Notes: generated by a model not told the origin, from the letters alone. A stretch of DNA of 64,000 bases from Agrocybe praecox (GCA_964017145.1 OZ024845.1:3286001-3350000); one strand, 5' to 3'. Positions 47,641 to 60,971 are shown, counted from the stretch's first letter. Program-made: numbers and translations.

Positions 47641-49411
47641 CAAATCTTTAGCGTGTTGAGCTTCCAGATGCTATAGCGGGTCCGCAGTGATGAGTCAAGC
47701 AGAAGATAGCCCAGTTCTTCTTAACCGACATATCGACGTAACACGAGAAGTAATAAGAAACCCTGTTGTCGTCGGGGAAAAAAAAGAAAAAAAGAAAACA
47801 GAATGGCGCTAATAAGCGAACACGCCGATACGAAGATAAGATCGTTGTGCCTTCTGAAATAAATATCTATAAATATCCTAAATAAGGTAGGTTCTGTTCA
47901 TTGAACAAGTTGGAAGTTGAAACTCATTCACGTTCTACGACACGGCTCTTCGAAGACAAATACTGAGCGTCTACTGAACTTAGTCGCGTTTAGAAGGCGT
48001 GAGCTCCTCCTGCCCAAGCTGTTATGAACTGATATAGTTTTTTCCTCACTTATCACGATTCACCAGATAGTATTTCAAGTCAGAATCAGAGTCGCAAGGG
48101 GGGGAAATACCTGAAATATGCGGGCCTAACTGTTCCTAACTGTCAACATTCTTATCAGCCAAAAGCTGAAAACTTGCTTACAACCCTTAATGATTAGGTC
48201 AATAACCACTCAAATTTCAGACCCTCTTCGAGTTTCTGTTTCTCTGGCGGCACTGCTCCAGACGATACTATGTACACAATACTCACTGGAACCAATGAAC
48301 ATATCTCAAATAAAGAGTACGGAGATTGGTGAAGGCTCCTCTTTGGTTCGATGGCCTGGAAACGTTCAGAGAGCACATGTCCCCTTCAGCTAACGGGCCG
48401 CGCGGCAAATTCGGTCGGGCGCCGCTTGTAGCTTTTCGTGAAAGGTTGTGGTGCATACTGCATACGTTCTTGAACAGCTGAGATCTCTATGTTTCTCTCT
48501 AATTTTTCAATGGCTACTAGATATATTTTCGATCTACTGTATCGGATGAATAACTTCGCAGCGCGATACGATGCTGGATGGGCGATATCTGCCACTCCCG
48601 GTCCTGTACGTCAAATGCGACTTCTTGATCTTCTTTCTCTTTCCTAATCTGACATATACAATTCTAGATAGTGGTTATGTATCTTCTAACAATGACCCGC
48701 AACGACCGGTCGGTGCATGAGCGTAAACAGAAGCCACGGACAAGCCCACAGAAAAGCGCCATGGGTTCCAGAATACGATGCATCATTGTATCTGAAAACT
48801 GAAAATAACCTTTCATTAATGTCCCTATCCTCTTTGGGGCTTGCAGCATAATTAGCACGTGATGCTCTAATTCTGTTTAGCGACCACTGCTCGTCCTCTC
48901 GAACTTCCAAGCTACCCAACACCTGGGGCAAATTGCTTCTAGCCCTTTCATGCTCCGTGTCCTTGCTACTTCTCGTGCACAACACTTATACTATCTAGGG
49001 TACAGCTTAGGATCGACGATGCACCTTTTGGTCTCTTCTTCACAACTACATCCATGTGGAGACCTCAAAAAAATAAAGAACCAACATGTCCAAATCAAGT
49101 TAATTCCAATTCGCTTCTCATAACCGTTCAAAGCGGGCCTTTGGAGCTCATCCAACCGTTGAAAACTCTGTCATGTGCATTTTAAGTGTTATGTTCGAAG
49201 GGCAGAAGCGCTGTCCTAAAGGATCCGAATTCCTTATACCGCATGCGCGCCTGCAGAGCTTGTCATCGGCGATTCCTCGGGCATGAAGTACGCTAGCTTC
49301 TGAACAGAATTGAGCAGATCATGGGAACGGTGATTGCTTCGCTCTGTGGGTGGAGAACCCTTCTTTACTAATATGACGAAGTCATCTCGTATAGATCGGC
49401 CCCTCAGTGTT
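47641..49411. other. Gene-poor region upstream of the alpha-galactosidase
   Basis: 1.8 kb without a supportable gene. Two minus-strand open stretches (48985-48686 and 48595-48386) are protein-like in composition but unrecognised; they could be two exons of a small gene or relics. A G8 run lies near 48100. Confidence 0.4.
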
Positions 49412-49419
49412 TATAAAAG
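49412..49419 (+). promoter_or_regulatory. TATA box of the alpha-galactosidase gene
   Basis: TATAAAAG, 45 bases upstream of the ATG at 49464. The distance implies a very short leader. Confidence 0.55.
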
Positions 49420-49463
49420 GAGTCCTGTTCATTGACCATCGACTCCGTATAGCTGTCGCAACA

Positions 49464-51961
49464 ATGTTCTCGATCTCTATTTGGGCTGCTGCAGCAGGGT
49501 TAGCCTTCTTCACTGCCAACAATCCAACGTACGCTTTGGATAATGGTGTGGCTCGATTACCAAGTAGGTTCGGGATATTCTGTTAAATGACGTCTTCTGA
49601 TCATGATCGCATAGTTCTGGGGTATAACAGTCAGTGTTAGCAACATCGTATGCACTGAATTCACGTTAAATTGTTTAAAAAGCTTGGAATGCATACCAGG
49701 TAAGTAGTGGGTTTGTGAATGATTGAATTCGCATTGACCAAAATTGTAATATCAGTGCAATATTGATGAAGACTTGCTACTTACGACCGCAAAATTGATG
49801 AAATCGTTGGGTCTTCAAGTGAGGGTTTTCATTGAGATATCACTTCGCTTGATTAAAAACTTTGTCTAGGCTGCGGGATATAATTACGTTAATATCGATG
49901 ACTGTTACGCCGAGAAAAACCGTACTGCTGCTGGAGACATCCTGGAAGGTTAGTTCAGGTCTTTTCATCTCCGATTCTGTAACTTACTATTTGTGCTATG
50001 AAGACCAGGTTCGATTCAAGAATGGAATGGTGAATCTTAACAAACAAATACACGCCCTTGGGTTGTAAGTATATTCTAAGCCGCGCCTTTGTCTCTTTTC
50101 ACTGAACGCTATAATTTTTCTTTGCAGTAAAACTGGAATTGCAAGTATTTCTTCCCTTTGTAGTACAGTTTCCTCAACGTTTGTGGCTTACTTGTAGTAT
50201 TCGGACTCTGGATGGTTCACGTGCGCGGGCTATCCTGGCTCCTGGGGCAATGAAGTTCGTGATGCCACGACGTTCGCCAATTGGGGATTCGATTACTTAA
50301 AGTCGGTCGTTTACTTCTTCTGTGTCTGCCAGGATCCTTCACTAACCGTTACATTCTCATAGGTATGACAATTGCGCTAGTGAATATACTCGACTTTATA
50401 CAATTTCTGCTTCTGATTCTACATCCTTATAGTCCCATATGACAGTATCACTCGTCAGGGGATTGTTGGAAGTAAGCAAATATATTCATCGTCACCGATA
50501 AGCTTTTTCTAAATATCTTGTATAGAGTACCAACGCATGGCCGACGCTTTGGCCCAAGTTGGGAAAAAATTCAATCGACCATTCGTGTTTTCTCTTTGCG
50601 AGTGGGGATGGGCAAGTGTTATTTCCATCATTGATTTTCTTATCTTAACATGCACAAATCTAGAGTCAAGTTTGGCTGTGTGTATCTACTTTTATTATCA
50701 GACGTCATTTGTTTAATTCATTTACGTAGCTGGGGCGCATCCATGGGACACAGCTGGAGGGTTGGTATTGCCAGCTTCTGATTAACATGTCAAATGCTTA
50801 TCTGCGGTTTCTTAGACAACTGGAGACATCGCTCCTCAGTGGAACTCGCTTGCAGCAATCATCAACTTGTGGGTTCCTGAGGTTTCCTGTTGCTACTCTC
50901 AACCACAGATCTAATTCACTGTACGCAGCAACTCCTTCATAACTCAAGCCACAGATTTCAGCGGTCGCAACGATCTTGATATGGTAAGTCGTATACAGTT
51001 ATATGTGTATCAATTATGACAAAAGTCTCACGGAGATTTTCATAGCTACAACTGTAAGATAACATATAATTCAGGAGGGATTACGACATTATCTAATGAT
51101 ATCTTTCGGCTCAGTGGCAATGGAGGGTTGACCTTCGACGAAGCGAAGTCCCATTTCACCGCTTGGGCTTTGATGAAATCTCCCCTTCTCGTGCGTGATA
51201 TTATTCTAACTCCATAATGTTTCAAAGAAACTTACTCTTGTATCTTTATGCAGATTGGGACGAATGTTCGGAGTTTCTCTTTTTTCAAGGTAGAAAATTA
51301 CTTACAGACTCGAACATGTACAGCTGTCTCGGATTACTCCGGACATTCTAGGTATCTTAACCAACAAAGAAATCCTAGCCGTTAACCAGGACCCTGTCGT
51401 TGGGAAGAGCATTTCGCCATTCCGCTGGGGCATCAACGTGCGTGGCTTATTTTTGGTTTTGCTCTTCCGATTCCACTGGACGACAAAATAATTCATTGAT
51501 TTTAGGCGGATTGGACAAGTAATGACACCCACCCTGCCCAGTATTGGAGCGGGCCCACACAGTCGGGAACGGTATTCATGCTGGTACGTTTTCTACGGCT
51601 TTGATGTGGGTTTCCTGAATTTCAACCTCGCCACAGTTGAATACACTCGACGAACCCGCGACGATGACCTTCAATCTCACTGAATCGCCCTTCATTCGGG
51701 CTGGTCGCCAGTACTCCGTCAGGGTAAGTTCGCCACATCATTTGCAAGTCTAGCAGAAGATAATTCATACTTTCCTAGGATCTTTGGGCACACACAGACA
51801 ACGGTACCGCTGTCAGAGATTTTACAGCGAAAGACGTTCCACCCCACGGTGTCGTAGCGTTACTCTTGAAGGATGCAGGAGATGAGCCTGCAGGATTATT
51901 CCCAGCATGCGCTGTGTGGTTCCAGTGCACAGACAAGAACGGAACACGCGTCGGAGGATAA
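49464..51961 (+). CDS. GH27 alpha-galactosidase (melibiase)
   Basis: Secreted enzyme that releases terminal alpha-galactose from galactomannan, raffinose-type sugars and similar substrates. 434 aa from about 22 exons: 49464-49563, 49615-49629, 49683-49699, 49756-49818, 49870-49948, 50004-50064, 50128-50140, 50198-50301, 50363-50379, 50433-50471, 50526-50611, 50664-50677, 50730-50760, 50816-50868, 50929-50983, 51046-51053, 51115-51190, 51254-51265, 51324-51437, 51506-51583, 51637-51723 and 51779-51961. A signal peptide ([16 protein letters not shown]) precedes [25 protein letters not shown] and [17 protein letters not shown]. The nucleophile is the Asp of KYDNC and the acid/base lies in RNDLDM. 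The C-terminal beta domain follows. Two introns use GC-AG (50141 and 50612). Eight exons are 17 nt or shorter. Confidence 0.94.
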
Positions 51962-52084
51962 AGTTTTGGTTTCTCTCGAGTTTGATGTGTCAATCAATGA
52001 AAGCACCATTGCGTCAAAACCTTTTTCTTTTTGTTGTTGTGCAGTTCTTACGAAGTAAATATATTCCATTTGATATTCGTAACT

Positions 52085-54888
52085 TTAAAGCTTGGTGTCA
52101 ATACGGGGTTTTATCTGTGTTGCACGCTCACGAAGAACACGTCTCAGAAGCTTCCCACTGGGACTCTTTGGGAGGGCATCCACGAATTCAATGCCACCTG
52201 CTAGCCACTTATGTCGAGACTTCGCATTAGCAACATACTACACATCGAAATATTCAGTTGTAATCCTTCCCAAAAATTAGCCATTGGCTTACTTCAAATA
52301 TCTCGGTTTTCAGAGCCTGAGATGCCTTGGGGCTGGTTGTGGCTACTTTGAGCGAAGATGGCTGTAGGAGTATAAAGGCCAGCGGCAGCTCTCCCGAGTA
52401 ATCATCGGGTATGCCTATTACGCCGGCATCAGCCACGGCCGGATGAGCGAGAAGATGACCTTCCAATTCTGCAGGCGCCACTTGGAAGCCTTTGACTTTG
52501 ATGAATTCCTGTATGATTCGTCTTTCATTAATTGTGTACTGCGACCGATAACCACAACCCACTTTTATACGATCAACGATGAACAACTCTCCGTTTTTGT
52601 CAAATTTGACAACATCTCCTGTTTTCAACCATCTACGTAGTATCAGTTGCCATGATATAAACATATGGTAAATGTTTCCCGGTACATACCCATTTTCGAA
52701 TAATTCACTGGTTCTAAGGTGATATAAAAGTCAGGCATCGGTACTCACAGATAAGGCAAATGCATACGCTTTCTCGTTCTTATAATATCCCATGCTTAAT
52801 TGCATGCCTTTGACGTAAAGTTCGCCTTCTTCCCCAATCTCGGCCAGAGTACCGTCAAGTTTGACGACTTTTGCAGACGTTCCGGGGGTCAGTTGTCCAC
52901 TGCTACCCAAGACACCAGCCTTCTGGGAAGTAGGCCACTGATGACAATTGCATGATATGTCAGGCCTCTCCAATGGAAGGAATTCTCGCGTTACATACTT
53001 TGCTGACGGCACCAACAGTCTCGGTCATTCCTATAAGCCGTATGATTAATCATTAACCAGGGTAAAAAGCAAAGGGCATACCATATCCTTGTCCCAATTC
53101 AATACCTGGCAGCCTCTGCAAAAGCTGCTCAATTATCTCAGCCGATGTTGGGGCGGCTCCTAGCAGACAGGAGCGGACGCTGGATAGGTCTGCAACTTTG
53201 GATGCTGGATGCTGAGTGGAGTACGTGTGAATGATAGGCACAATCCGATTCCGATGGAGGGGCTCATTATTTTTCTAACCTTGCATATTAAGATCGCTTG
53301 GGGAGGAACGATACTATAGGCTTTGTATTGAGCACAGACATAACAAATGAGAGCCAAGTGTACTTACGCGAGATGTGTAATGCGGTAATGTTCGATGTTC
53401 TTCAGTAGTTTCACGAAATCGAACTTGGCCGTAACGATGGCCGTAACCTATTATTGTACAGATACAAACATTGGGATTAGTGGGCATACCGCCACTTGAG
53501 ACCGCACGAACCTGGCAATATATCATGAAGTGCAACTTCACAAAGGGGTATCAGCCAAATATTATTGGATAGCACGAATGTATCAGTATCATTTACGTTG
53601 AACATTAGGCCGTAGATGTCTGTATATATGCAGTCAGTGGTATAAGGATGAAGATATTGGCAAAATATACGCAACGATAGAATGGAAGGACTATGTTATA
53701 TTATATTATAGTGATGAGTTAATATATCCTGTTTTGTTTTTTAACATTACACGTACCCCCTGTGCAAGTATCTCCAGGTCCATAACGAGGTCGCGCTCCA
53801 GCATGAGGACGATTATAGGTTGCCAGTTGCATAACGGCACATATGGCGTTGTGATGTGATATTGCAACTGCCTGTTCATGGAAGTAATCAAGCCACTGCC
53901 TCAGACGGATGGATGATGGAAACAGACCATACCTTTGGCAATCCAGTGGTACCTGAAGAGAAGCAAAGGAAGGCAAGCTTTGACTTGACTTCAAAAAACC
54001 CTGCAGAATAGAAATGTATATCGGGAAGCCGAGAACCTTCTTCAATTAATATCCCCGTCGTAAGATTGTCGTTTATCCTCTCTTTGCTTTCACTCAACAC
54101 GATGACTCTATCAGGAGAGAGGCCAAAGTTAGTCGCGGCCTTGACGACTACAGCGAGGTTGTCAGGATCAGCTATCAAAAGGGAGGGTGTTGCAATCTCG
54201 AGCTGGTAAGCTGGAGGAAGTTCATCAGTAACAGTGCTCTACGATACTCGCCAACAACATATACCGAGTTCTTCTACTTTCAGAGACGGACTGGTAAGAC
54301 TGATTACGCACATAGTCAACATAAGCTTGATATACAATTAAACTCACGACTCACGCAGCAATAGCGCCTAGCCTGTGGGCAGCCCAGACGCAAGATAGAT
54401 AATCTAATACCCAGAAGTCAGTATCTCATGCTACCAGAAGTGAAAAGTATAAACCTATATGATTAGCACAAATCAATGTAACTTGTTTTATCCGTCAGTT
54501 TTTCTCCTCGAGAAAAAGGTACTCATGCACTTTACCGGTTTCATCATTTCCTGCGAAGAGAGAAAATCAACTAAGACAGCTGTTTTCCGGATCTTTGAAG
54601 CCTCAACGAACCTATATTCCAGCGTTGCTTGAAGACCTTGGCCAACGAATTGGTGGATGTTCGAAGCTTCGTACATCATTGTATAAAACGAAACGTCATG
54701 GAATAAAGAGAAGAAATGCTCACATCTTGTAAATAGACCTTGCGGCCAGTACGCTCGTCAATTAAGCATGGAGTTCCGTTGTTAGCTGGTAGCTTCGTAG
54801 GGTGGTCAAACTCGTCCAGAAAGACGTTTGGGAGAGTAAGATCTGGAGGTGGTAGCCCAAAATTCGACGATGCATGGATTATTGACAT
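52085..54888 (-). CDS. AMP-forming acyl-CoA ligase, 4-coumarate-CoA-ligase-like
   Basis: Activates a carboxylic acid with ATP and joins it to CoA. About 19 exons; the start is taken at 54888 ([20 protein letters not shown]) and the stop at 52085-52087. Motifs run in family order: [20 protein letters not shown], the P-loop [93 protein letters not shown] and the catalytic lysine in [19 protein letters not shown] comes from a 15-nt exon at 53676-53690. The second exon's left edge (near 54614) is uncertain. The C-terminus ends DTKL with no clear SKL-type peroxisome signal. Substrate unknown. It is convergent with the alpha-galactosidase, 123 bp apart. Confidence 0.9.
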
Positions 54889-55725
54889 TCTAGATGTTAG
54901 CTGCAATGAATTTACAAGTATGAGAAGATGGTAGAGAAGTCGACCAAAGATAAACCTTGGAAAGTTTAGGACTTGAGAACTTTGAACGCTTTCTTGGACC
55001 TTGTGTGAATAAAATGAGCTAATTTTATCGTTTCGCCAAAATTGAAACTCCAGTAAACATAAATATAAAAACGGCACCCCGGGCATCTTAGTTGCGCGGA
55101 GTTAGGAAGACCGAATTACTTGGAGGGAAACCTGTGGTGCACTGCGGGCCACTGACGGTATTTTTGACAGAAAAAGCGGTCAAATGTATGGCCAAGAAAG
55201 AGGGTTCGGATACACAGGGCAGATTCAGCCTCTAATCAGCCAGAGAGCCTGAAGAAGAAGAAAAGATAGGGAGTACTATAATTCATACCAGGACCGTAGA
55301 GGTATTGCCGTCGAGAGCGGTTTGAGACTATGAGATAACGAAGCGAACGCAGGTCTGGATACAAGTTTCCTCCAGACAGCGCCTATGTGATACTTTGAGC
55401 TTGTTTTTGATCTCTAAGTTTCTGCGGTCTGGTCTTCAACGTTCAACTAGACCAGTGTTGACGCCAAGTTGACGCTCAGGTTGTTTAGCGTTCAGGCGTA
55501 ACCAAAGTTGTTCGTCTCATGACGCAGTTAGTATGACAAAGTCAATTCCCACGACCTCGGTACCGTGTTAGTCACATGCTCTGTGTGGCTTAATTAGCGT
55601 GACGCCTACAAGTTGCAGGACTTGACTCAGGCTGCTCAGTGCTAGCTCTACGTCCTCTTTTTTCATTCATCTCCTCCCCTTTTACCGTCTCGAAATCAGT
55701 ACAGTCCATTTATTATTCAAGTACA
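54889..55725. promoter_or_regulatory. Shared upstream region of two divergent genes
   Basis: Lies between the minus-strand ligase and the plus-strand coiled-coil gene. The 12-mer TTCAACGTTCAA is at 55435-55446. Related fragments (GACGCCAAGTTGACGC, GTTCAGGCGTAA) follow to 55500. No gene. Confidence 0.5.
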
Positions 55726-58469
55726 ATGGTATCGGCGCGGACCAAAAAGAAATCCAAGACATCATACGCGGAACGTAAGACGGTGAAAAAAAAAAACGAC
55801 ACTACACGACGTGGGCTAACCCTTTTTCAAGGTGTTCTTGGGGCTTTCAGCCAGATACAACGCGAGCATAAGAGGCACGCGGTACATGTGGCAACGATAC
55901 GCGCTCAAGGTGAATACTTTTCCATCTGAACTTTCTTTGTCTCCTTAACAACCCAACCTACCTCAGTGAAGAAGACTGCGCAGGAGAAGAAAGACAAGCT
56001 GGGACCACACTGGGGTCAATGGGTGACGAAAGCCATTAATAAACTAGTATGTACCTTATAATTTCCACGCTAGTTTCACGTATTGACGTTATTAAGGAAA
56101 CTGACGGCATTCTTGAGCCCGAGAAGTCGGCTGGCCACTTAACGTTGACGCCCAACGGTAAAAAAGCGTACGTGGTTTCTCATCTAAATTTTAAAGGCTC
56201 AGGATGATGAACAAGTCATAGAATTACAACTGCTAGACGATCACTCAAACTCTCTATTGACGACCTCAATCAGGGGGAAAATGATACCCTCTGGAAATTC
56301 GTTGTCAGCCAAGGACCCAAACGCCTTTTAGATGATGAAAACCTACCTTCTGCGAAGAAACGCATCAGGTTACAGACAGGGAGAGAAAAGGTACGTCCTT
56401 TCCCCAAGCGAATTTAGGCCAATGCCGAAAGTTATCCCAAAGCAGCAGCATGATCTCCTGCGAGGACTTTCTCCTTTAACAGATCTTGACGATGAAGAAG
56501 AGCTCGAAAAACTGCGTGGAGAATTAAAAGAACGCGACCTGGAGATCGCGGCCCTCAGGAACGAGCTAGCCGGAATGAAGCAACAGGGCGAGCAGCAGCA
56601 GGCTGAAAATAGGACCCGCTTTGCGACACCCGCTACAACCATGTACGCATTTAGAAAGTTCAATGATGATGCTACTGACATATTTTCCGTGTGTAGCCAA
56701 AATCATCCCGGGGGATTGGTGCGCACCCAGTCCGGTTCCTTCATCTCCCGCCTCAGCAAGCAGCCTACCCCAGCCCCGAGCTCTCCGGACAGAGACGCGG
56801 ATGGTGATGAGAGACTGACTGATGTCGATACTGTGGATCTAGGTCACCACGAAGATGCTTTTATACCTCAAGAGACAGACTTCGCTACATCGTCAGAGAT
56901 AGAAGAATTGCGAAATCAATTGAAAGAAAGCGCCCAACAATTGTTGAACAAAGATGAAGGGCTTGACAGACAAATGAAATCCTTATCAGACGTCCAGACC
57001 AAGCTCCAATCCCTCATTCACGACCACCGTGCCTTGCAAGAAGAAAATGGTGAGTTGAGAACCGAGATGGCCGACATCCAGCAGACTTGGAAACGCACAC
57101 AAGAAGCGGGTGCAAAAGCCCACGAAGAGTTACGAGGGTCTGAATCCTTAATCAAGGAGCTGCGTGATGAGGCGACGGTGACTGCGAGTCGGTTATCGAT
57201 CCTGGAGACCACAAATGAAAAGCTTTGTCGTGAACGCGATGGCTTGAAAGGAGCGATTGAGCAGGCCCAAGAAGCGGCGCTTAGATCCGAAAGCGCCAAA
57301 GAAGACACTGAGACCCGGATGCGTCAATTGGGTGAGAAGTTAGCAACTCTGGAGCAAAGCAAGGAAGAGCAGAAGACCAAAATCGACAATTTGAATGCAA
57401 GACTCAGACAAGTCGCTACCGAAACTAGGAAGCTCCAAGAAAGGAATCTCGAACTCGAAACTGTGGTAACTGCCACTCAAATGGAGGCAGCTGAAAAGAC
57501 TGTTTCTATCGCAAACCTTGGAAACGTGGTCGAAGAGAAAGAGCGCCAGATTAAGGAACTTTCTGCTGAATTGCATACGGCGCAGAGATCAGCCGAATTT
57601 CTGACTGGTCAATATGCCGAGGCACAAGCCGCCGTCAAGACACTTTCAGAGAGCCTGAAAAATGCCCAAAGCACCGTGGGGGATTTTGAAAATAGGTTCG
57701 AAGCAGTTAGCGCGCAACTGCAGGCGGAGCGTGAACTGACTGATCAACTCAATGAACAGCTGAGCTCAACAGCCAGCGAAGTCAACGACATTTCTGAAAA
57801 ATTTGCAGAAGCTTTACGAGAGAAATCAAATCTCGAAGCCGAGCTCTCAGACAAGAATGCGACCGTGTATCGATTGATGAACGACCTGCAGGTTGCTCAT
57901 GTCGTCGGCGAAAATGCCAACAGGTCATTCCAGGATGCCGAGCAAAGCCATGTCCAAGAACGGAATACATTGGAGTCTCAAATATCTGGACTCAATACCT
58001 CCTTGACGATTGCAAACGCCGAAATTGAAACCATCAAGGTCCAGCTTTCCGAGCTTTCTCTGGAAAAGGACCGTTTGAAGGTAGACATGGAGATGAAAAC
58101 CACCGAAGCCTCACATTTGAATGATCTTTTGCAAGCGGAACGCCAGGAAAAATCGACCCTTCAGGCCGAGCTTCAAAAGTCCAGGGAGATGTTCGAAGAC
58201 ATGGAAGAGGAGCTGCTCGACTTCAAAGCAGCGAAGTCAGCAGACGAAAGGACCATCACTGGGTTACGAAAATCCTTTTCTCACATTCTTAATAATCAAC
58301 AGAAACTGTTTGATGAGATTGAGGGGGAGGTAAGTCACATTTTTGTACGGGCGCTAAAATGACGTTTTTATCTGATGTTTTGTTCCTTTATCAGATTTCT
58401 GGTGCTCAAGCATCTCCTGCCCCAGTCGCAAAGACTAGAAGGTCTTCAAGGAAGAAAGGCCCGGCTTAA
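55726..58469 (+). CDS. Long coiled-coil protein with N-terminal winged-helix-like domain
   Basis: Six exons: 55726-55909, 55967-56046, 56097-56167, 56222-56390, 56443-58329 and 58395-58469; 821 aa. The basic N-terminus (VSARTKKKSKTSYAERKTVK) is followed by WGQWVTKAINKLETDGIL and HLTLTPNGKKAI at about residues 75-115, which looks like a small winged helix that could bind DNA. From about residue 190 to 790 it is heptad-rich coiled coil (for example ELEKLRGELKERDLEIAAL), broken by a Ser/Pro-rich linker near 255-300. The tail is basic (KTRRSSRKKGPA), which fits nuclear location. The intron at 56391-56442 was chosen over a closer AG because only it keeps frame and normal length. No family assigned; a chromatin or spindle role is a guess. 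Confidence 0.8.
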
Positions 58470-60971
58470 AGTGTTGGAACTGCCGTAATCTAATTATTTA
58501 ATTTCCTTTCTATGCTCATCTATTCCTGTGCCCTTATCTGTTCTAATCATCTTCGCAAACCGCCGCTCTCTCCTTCAGTATTGTTATCTAACTTTAGTTT
58601 CGTAGCAACATGTGCTCCATACTTATTCCATATATTCGACTGAATTCATGTTAGCCGTACGCTTCGACGGTTATTTCCCGTGATAGATATCTAAGCGCTG
58701 AAGCGAAGGGTAAAGTAAGGGCCAAGAAAATACGGAGAAACTAAGGAATAAGCCAAGAATAAGCTATACATGAAATAACTGGAGTATGTTATCAGGATAA
58801 CCTATAGACAACCTAGTTTACTATCCACTAGGACATCGTATGTTCCTGACAAATTTCCGGGAGTAAGAACTTTATTTACCTTATTTTCCCTATTACATTC
58901 CGCGTCGAGGTTGTTTATTTATGGGTGCGACTACTATCGATGACGACAGTTCGACAGGCACCTGTATGTATTCGGAAATAATAAACTCGAGGTAGCTTTC
59001 TTCTGGCGATCTGTCGCATGGAAGGGCGGAATTCTTCGAGAATCAGCGTTATAGTTATAATTATAGACCCCATAACATATGGAAAACCTCGGAAATATGA
59101 TGTCCATCCGTTCTTTGTTATACTTAGTTGACTGACTCACGCTATGGCTCAGTTTTGAAGCTTTGGCCGGATAAAAGGACTGCCAGAACTCACATTACCA
59201 CTGACGTAAATGAGATGACCCCTGTTGTAAGATGGGGTGCTCCATTGAGAAGAAAGGACATTTGACACTGATTGTAAATATGATTATTATGGACATTATT
59301 TTTAAGTTTCAAGGTACCATTAAAAAAATCATTTGAGTACTTTAACCGTCTCTTCATCACTTGATGTCATAATTACTACCATGACTTCCGATTGTGTTGT
59401 GAGCGGGTGCCAATTCTGGCGCAGTAAACCATAATAATATGATCACATCCCACACCACTACGAAAAATTCAAGGCAATATAACGTCAAAAATGCGTAAAC
59501 GTGTTATCTGGGATGTGGCGTGTCTCCCACTAACGGGTCCGAACGAGAAATGAAAAACCTGTGTTTGTCTGCACTATGGGAACGTGGGGAAACCTTGAAT
59601 TTCGGGGAGAAAATATGAACGAATCTTACAGTAGATGTGTGGAGACTACTTGGTTCGGTAACATCTTGCAAGTCGGGGGAAAACCACGGCCGACTAAAAA
59701 GAGAGAGCAATATTCACACTCTGCTATAGTATGTATCCGAAATATAATATGTCATCATAGTGACCTGATGATGCCTGGGAAAGAGGACCTGCATTTCCCA
59801 CAATCCCGATTTATCGTTTCTAAGTTAAAGCTCTTTAAATATGTGCTTTCATTTGCCAAGCAACGGAGAGCGTTCAATATCATATGTATTTGAAATAAAA
59901 ACGGTCGTTGTGGGTGTGCAGGACTGTGCCGGCCAATGGAAAAAGGCAACAGAAGGGATGGATCGGCGCTAAAAAAAAAAAAGGGTTCAATATTCAATGA
60001 CGGTGGACACCGGTTTCAAGAGAAATGCATGGTTAAAATTCAATACGGGCTCGATTTCTGACCCGAATAATAGGGCGCCGATGAATGTCTTGGAAGAGGG
60101 TGGGGTGGGTTCCGCTGCCGGGAGTGAAAATGTTACACCCACTTCAAGTAGATATCAATGTTCAACTTTTAAGGTTTTTAGTTTTTGACAGTAGGATCCT
60201 AGGATCTGTTCAATAAAATTCTGGGACAATTACTATGCATAAAAAGGATAGCAACGACAAGTACGAATCGGCGCAGCGCCAAATTAAATGGAGCAACGGG
60301 CGACTATTTTAACAGAGGAGATACAACGGAACAGTCCACGTGGTTCGGAGATGCTTGACAACGTGGCTCGCACATGGTTCTCCTTTCCCTTTGCTCTGTC
60401 CAGTCAGTTGTACCCATGTTTTCGCCCGAAATCACCTCAGCAACGATATTTTGTGTGGTCATTGTCGAAATTTGCAGTCGAGCTCTATAATCCGGATCGG
60501 CAACCATTCACATTTGCCGGCAAAAGCCGGTATGTCGCCAGTGGTGTTGAAAATATTTTGAGAGGATTCCACCCCGGCTCAACGGTTTCTGGCCATCCTC
60601 AGGATATAAACAAATTGGCACAGAGTTCCCATTGAAACGAAAATCGTGGATCGGCCTAGCCTGAGCTATCACTTTTGACTCTTTTGCTTGGCCTATATCA
60701 CAGATCTCATCTGTATCCAAGTCATCTAATTTCAACTCGAGAATATAATATTCTATTCTGCATTGCGCCTTGAATTACGGGATAGGATACGATATCCTCC
60801 TAATATGGTTTTTTTTCGTGCAGATTTCGCCTTCGTCCCTTGACAATCATCCTTAGAAACTAACCATGGGGATGATAGGCCCGACTTTTAACTTGTGTAT
60901 CGTCGATTGATTTTGCTGGATTAATCAGTGCTGGATGCGGTACCTTTACGAGAGCATCAGGACATATTTAA
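58470..60971. other. 2.5-kb intergenic region
   Basis: No gene supported. An open frame at 60288-60635 (115 codons, +) has no recognised similarity and poor protein texture. An A13 run is near 59970-59982. The right end should hold the promoter of the next gene. Confidence 0.45.

Noticed and set aside
52085..54888. Start of a secondary-metabolite (NRPS-like) cluster
   Set aside because: The ligase has no carrier or reductase domain, and its neighbours are not biosynthetic enzymes.
56391..56417. 27-nt intron in the coiled-coil gene using the first AG after the donor
   Set aside because: It is too short and breaks the frame; the AG at 56441-56442 gives a 52-nt intron and keeps the frame.
60288..60635. 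115-codon open frame as a new gene
   Set aside because: No start context, no recognisable domain, and overlapping equally long frames on the other strand.
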